A stretch of 64,000 nucleotides of DNA from a bacterium (GTDB lineage Bacteria > Cyanobacteriota > Vampirovibrionia > Gastranaerophilales > UBA9971), in NCBI GenBank assembly GCA_037147175.1, contig JBAWVS010000007.1, positions 1-64,000 on the forward strand, given 5' to 3'. The notes beneath the pieces were generated by a model. That model was not told the origin of the DNA, did not search any database, and saw only the letters and a list, made by a program, of their open reading frames with translations. The position numbers were made by a program, and so were the translations under genes. Shown here one piece after another: positions 61,895 to 64,000 of the stretch; the first letter of the stretch is position 1; each line of letters opens with the position of its first letter.

Positions 61895-62329
61895 TTACAC
61901 CATTTGTTTGACCATATCGGAAATCCATGGAATTCTTCCATATCTGCCGGTAAAGGCGTAAAATGCAAGGTAAAAATAAAAAATAATTAAAGCTAAACCG
62001 ACTATTGACTGTCCGCCCGGTAAAGGCAGCGGATATTGAACCAGATAATAAATAATATTCATAACCAGAGTGCCAAAAAACGGAATAATCTGCACTACTG
62101 ATGCAATTATATTCAGCAATATACTTGCAACATAAATTATTATAGAAAGAAAAATTGATTGAAAAATATGAAATCTTGCAAAAGAAGACAATGATTTGCC
62201 TCGCAAATGAGTAATTATTAACCAGACAAATCCTACCATTCCGCTTGTTAAGTACGATAAACTGCTTAATATTCTCTCAGGCATATCAATATATTGTTTT
62301 TTAGGAATACTCCCTTTATATCCGCTCAT
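61895..62329 (-). CDS. Tic20-like membrane protein
   Basis: This 144-residue protein has four likely membrane helices (about 25-43, 60-78, 80-100 and 108-126). The pattern FARFHIFQSIFLSIII, then YLAFYAFTGRYGRIPWISDMV, resembles the cyanobacterial Tic20 family, including the 'RFH..Q' and 'IP.IS' motifs. In plastids Tic20 is part of the import channel. Bacterial homologues are of unknown role. Its ATGA overlap with the TPR gene upstream shows they are cotranscribed. Confidence 0.65.
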   Translation of the reverse strand: MSGYKGSIPKKQYIDMPERILSSLSYLTSGMVGFVWLIITHLRGKSLSSFARFHIFQSIFLSIIIYVASILLNIIASVVQIIPFFGTLVMNIIYYLVQYPLPLPGGQSIVGLALIIFYFYLAFYAFTGRYGRIPWISDMVKQMV

Positions 62330-63492
62330 GTGTCTTGCTCCTCTCCCTGATTATTTGTTTTGAGCGGAATTTCAGAGGGGGTAATCTCATTTTCGTTGCT
62401 CTGCTCTTTATCCGCTTCATCTAAATGTTTTATGGCATTTTTTGTATATTCTTCAATTGCTTCTGCATACAAAAGATTAATTTCTTGATTTTCCGGCTCA
62501 AGTTTAAGTGCAATTCGGTAGTGGTTTATTGCATTTTCGAGATCATTTGTTAAAGTCAGTGTATTTCCAAGCGCAAGATGTGCTATTGTGCTTGTATTGT
62601 CGATTTCTATCGCTTTTTCGTAATTTTTTATTGCTTCTTCGTAGTGATTTTCTTCAGCTAAAGTGTTTGCAAGAATAATATATGTTTTTATATCATTCGG
62701 ATTAAGAATTATTGCTTCTTTATAATAATTAATAGCTTCTGCGGTCTTTCCTGATTCTGATTTAGAAATTCCATAGCACAAGAATATTTTATAATAATTC
62801 GGAGCAATATCTATCGCTTTTTCATAATAACTAAAAGCTTCTTCAAATTTTTTCAACTCAGAATATGAATTCGCAATACAAACAAGGGACTTATAATCAT
62901 TTTTATTTAGATTTACTGCTGTAAGATAATTATTTATTGCTTTGTCTAATTCGTAAGTTTCTTCATAAACACTTGCTAAATTTATAAAATATTCAGGATT
63001 TTTCGGATTAATTTTTATCGCTTTTTTATAGCTGTCTATAGCATCCTCATATTTTTGCAGTTCCTGAAAAATAATACCGAGTCCTGAATAGATTTCAGGA
63101 TTTTTCGGATCAATTTTTATTGCTTTTTTATAATTAATTATAGCGTTTGTATAATTGTGTTTTTTAGCGAAAAGCCCTGCCAGATTTAAAAATACCAGCG
63201 AATTATCAGGTTCTATGTTTGCGGCTTTGTTTAGAGTTTTTTCAGATTCGGATAATTCTCCGATTAAAAACAAAAGACTCCCGAGACTGACCAGAGCATC
63301 TGTATTTTCAGGTTCTATCTCAAGGAGTTTTTTATATATTTCTATAGACTCGTTGTATTTTTTTTCGAGAGTCAGTATATTTCCTAATACAAAATAAGAT
63401 CCAGTGTCTTGAGGATTTTCCTGAATCTTTTTTTCACAATCTTTAATTGTTATTTCAGGATCAAAACCCTGATTTTCATACGGATTGTTCAT
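62326..63492 (-). CDS. TPR-repeat protein
   Basis: This 388-residue protein is made almost wholly of tetratricopeptide repeats, about ten units of the 34-residue type ('A...Y.kAI.idP.n...y..Lg.....g.y'). Residues 13-40 start the first, and the last ends near 355. A charged tail follows. TPRs form a superhelix that binds peptide partners. The adjacent Tic20-like protein is cotranscribed (4-bp overlap), so the TPR protein may work at the membrane with it. No signal peptide is present. Confidence 0.9.
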   Translation of the reverse strand: MNNPYENQGFDPEITIKDCEKKIQENPQDTGSYFVLGNILTLEKKYNESIEIYKKLLEIEPENTDALVSLGSLLFLIGELSESEKTLNKAANIEPDNSLVFLNLAGLFAKKHNYTNAIINYKKAIKIDPKNPEIYSGLGIIFQELQKYEDAIDSYKKAIKINPKNPEYFINLASVYEETYELDKAINNYLTAVNLNKNDYKSLVCIANSYSELKKFEEAFSYYEKAIDIAPNYYKIFLCYGISKSESGKTAEAINYYKEAIILNPNDIKTYIILANTLAEENHYEEAIKNYEKAIEIDNTSTIAHLALGNTLTLTNDLENAINHYRIALKLEPENQEINLLYAEAIEEYTKNAIKHLDEADKEQSNENEITPSEIPLKTNNQGEEQDT

Positions 63493-63627
63493 AACTATTT
63501 TTTATATAGTTTTCTATTCTTGGCTAAGATTCCAGTTTTGAGGTATTTATTATTGTTTATAAAAAATTTGCCTCAGTCATGAAAACAAATTCTAACTGAG
63601 TATACTCTTTTTTATAGGTCAATACAA

Positions 63628-63855
63628 CTAACCTTCGAAAATATACGCAATTAAAGCTGTTTCTCTTGCTTTTTTAACAGCTTGCGCTAACATTCTCTGG
63701 TGATAAGAGCAATTTCCGGTAATTCTTCTAGGAATAATTTTTCCTCTTTCGGTTAAATATCTTTTTATTCTGATCGTATCTTTGTAATCAAGATCATCGA
63801 TTTTGTCTGCGCAAAAACTGCAAGGTTTAAATTTTCTTCTGTCTCTTGGGTTCAT
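63628..63855 (-). CDS. rpsR: 30S ribosomal protein S18
   Basis: This 75-residue S18 of the small subunit has Cys12 and Cys15 of the CSFC pair (C+ zinc-type N-terminus), then DTIRIKRYLTERGKI, RRITGNCSYHQRMLAQAVKKAR and a terminal ALIAYIF. It contacts S6 and the central domain of 16S rRNA. It follows ssb on the same strand, matching the common rpsF-ssb-rpsR order. Confidence 0.97.
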   Translation of the reverse strand: MNPRDRRKFKPCSFCADKIDDLDYKDTIRIKRYLTERGKIIPRRITGNCSYHQRMLAQAVKKARETALIAYIFEG

Positions 63856-63911
63856 TCTTTATATTTCCTTATTTATGTGAATTGTATTAGTACATTTACT
63901 TGTTATCAGGT

Positions 63912-64000
63912 TTAAAACGGAATTTCATCTTCTCCGATTAACTCATCAGCGCTGACAGAATCATCAAAATCAAAGTCATTTGTATCTGATTTTGCACTTT
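63912..64000 (-). CDS. ssb: Single-stranded DNA-binding protein, C-terminal end (partial)
   Basis: The minus strand at the window edge reads DFDFDDSVSADELIGEDEIPF and then a TAA at 63912-63914. This acidic tail ending in D-E-I-P-F is the SSB C-terminal peptide that recruits replication and repair enzymes. The OB-fold part lies outside the window. It precedes rpsR by 56 bp on the same strand. Confidence 0.9.
   Translation of the reverse strand, partial: SAKSDTNDFDFDDSVSADELIGEDEIPF

Noticed and set aside
1-64000. CRISPR array, rRNA operon or complete tRNA
   Set aside because: No regularly spaced 25-40 bp repeats, no rRNA-like stretches and no full cloverleaf were seen; only a tRNA-fMet fragment exists.

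Overview
The window is AT-rich chromosomal DNA (roughly one third G+C by eye) from a Gram-negative-type bacterium. It carries waaA for lipopolysaccharide, an SLH-domain envelope protein, a SpoIID/LytB protein, MurC and a lipoprotein. Several proteins with otherwise unrelated bodies share a short N-terminal ISFG/AFG/FTG-type peptide. There is also a Tic20-like membrane protein, a membrane-anchored YvcK and an ispG gene. Together these suggest a non-photosynthetic relative of Cyanobacteria (Vampirovibrionia, Gastranaerophilales-like). This is inference from protein style, not a phylogeny.

Positions 1-16600 are an accessory, defence-rich zone. It opens with a SIR2-HerA anti-phage pair (77-2798), followed by a mobile-element-type orphan and a radical SAM gene. 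Next come the decayed ends of a HigA antitoxin and a zeta-toxin-like kinase. After a short housekeeping block (MATE, HU, TIGR00266, cupin, phosphoesterase) there is a GIY-YIG gene and an unpaired AbiEi bounded by ~90-100 bp direct repeats. Then come a complete AbiE pair, a 3' fragment of an initiator tRNA gene (an attachment-site scar), and a 1.1 kb gene-poor stretch with three sets of helically phased short repeats. A HEPN-MNT pair, a HigB/RHH-type toxin-antitoxin pair and a DUF3892/Cys-rich pair close the zone. A 61 bp operator-like block is shared by the orphan abiEi and the higB-like gene.

Positions 16700-64000 are mostly core genome. They hold murC; a histidine kinase facing its probable response regulator tail to tail; an acyltransferase; spoIID with an FAD oxidoreductase; an MnmC-like methyltransferase and ispG; an FtsH-like protease with an unusual N-terminus; yvcK-panB-panC; tmk; pgsA-trmL-membrane protein-rfbA; an HDOD protein; a SWIM/SNF2 helicase; a PEBP protein; an SLH protein; waaA; mutS; typA; mscS; a YhcC-like radical SAM protein; a TPR/Tic20-like pair; and the ssb-rpsR end of a ribosomal operon. 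Scattered among them are lineage-type hypothetical proteins, an IS200 transposase relic (22426-22542) and a 144 bp MITE-like element (45912-46055).

The strongest candidates for something undescribed are four. First is the shared N-terminal FG-type peptide on unrelated proteins. Second is the phased-repeat region at 13150-13760. Third is the repeat-bounded toxin-antitoxin module with a shared operator at 9428-15104. Fourth is the FtsH-like protease lacking visible membrane segments.
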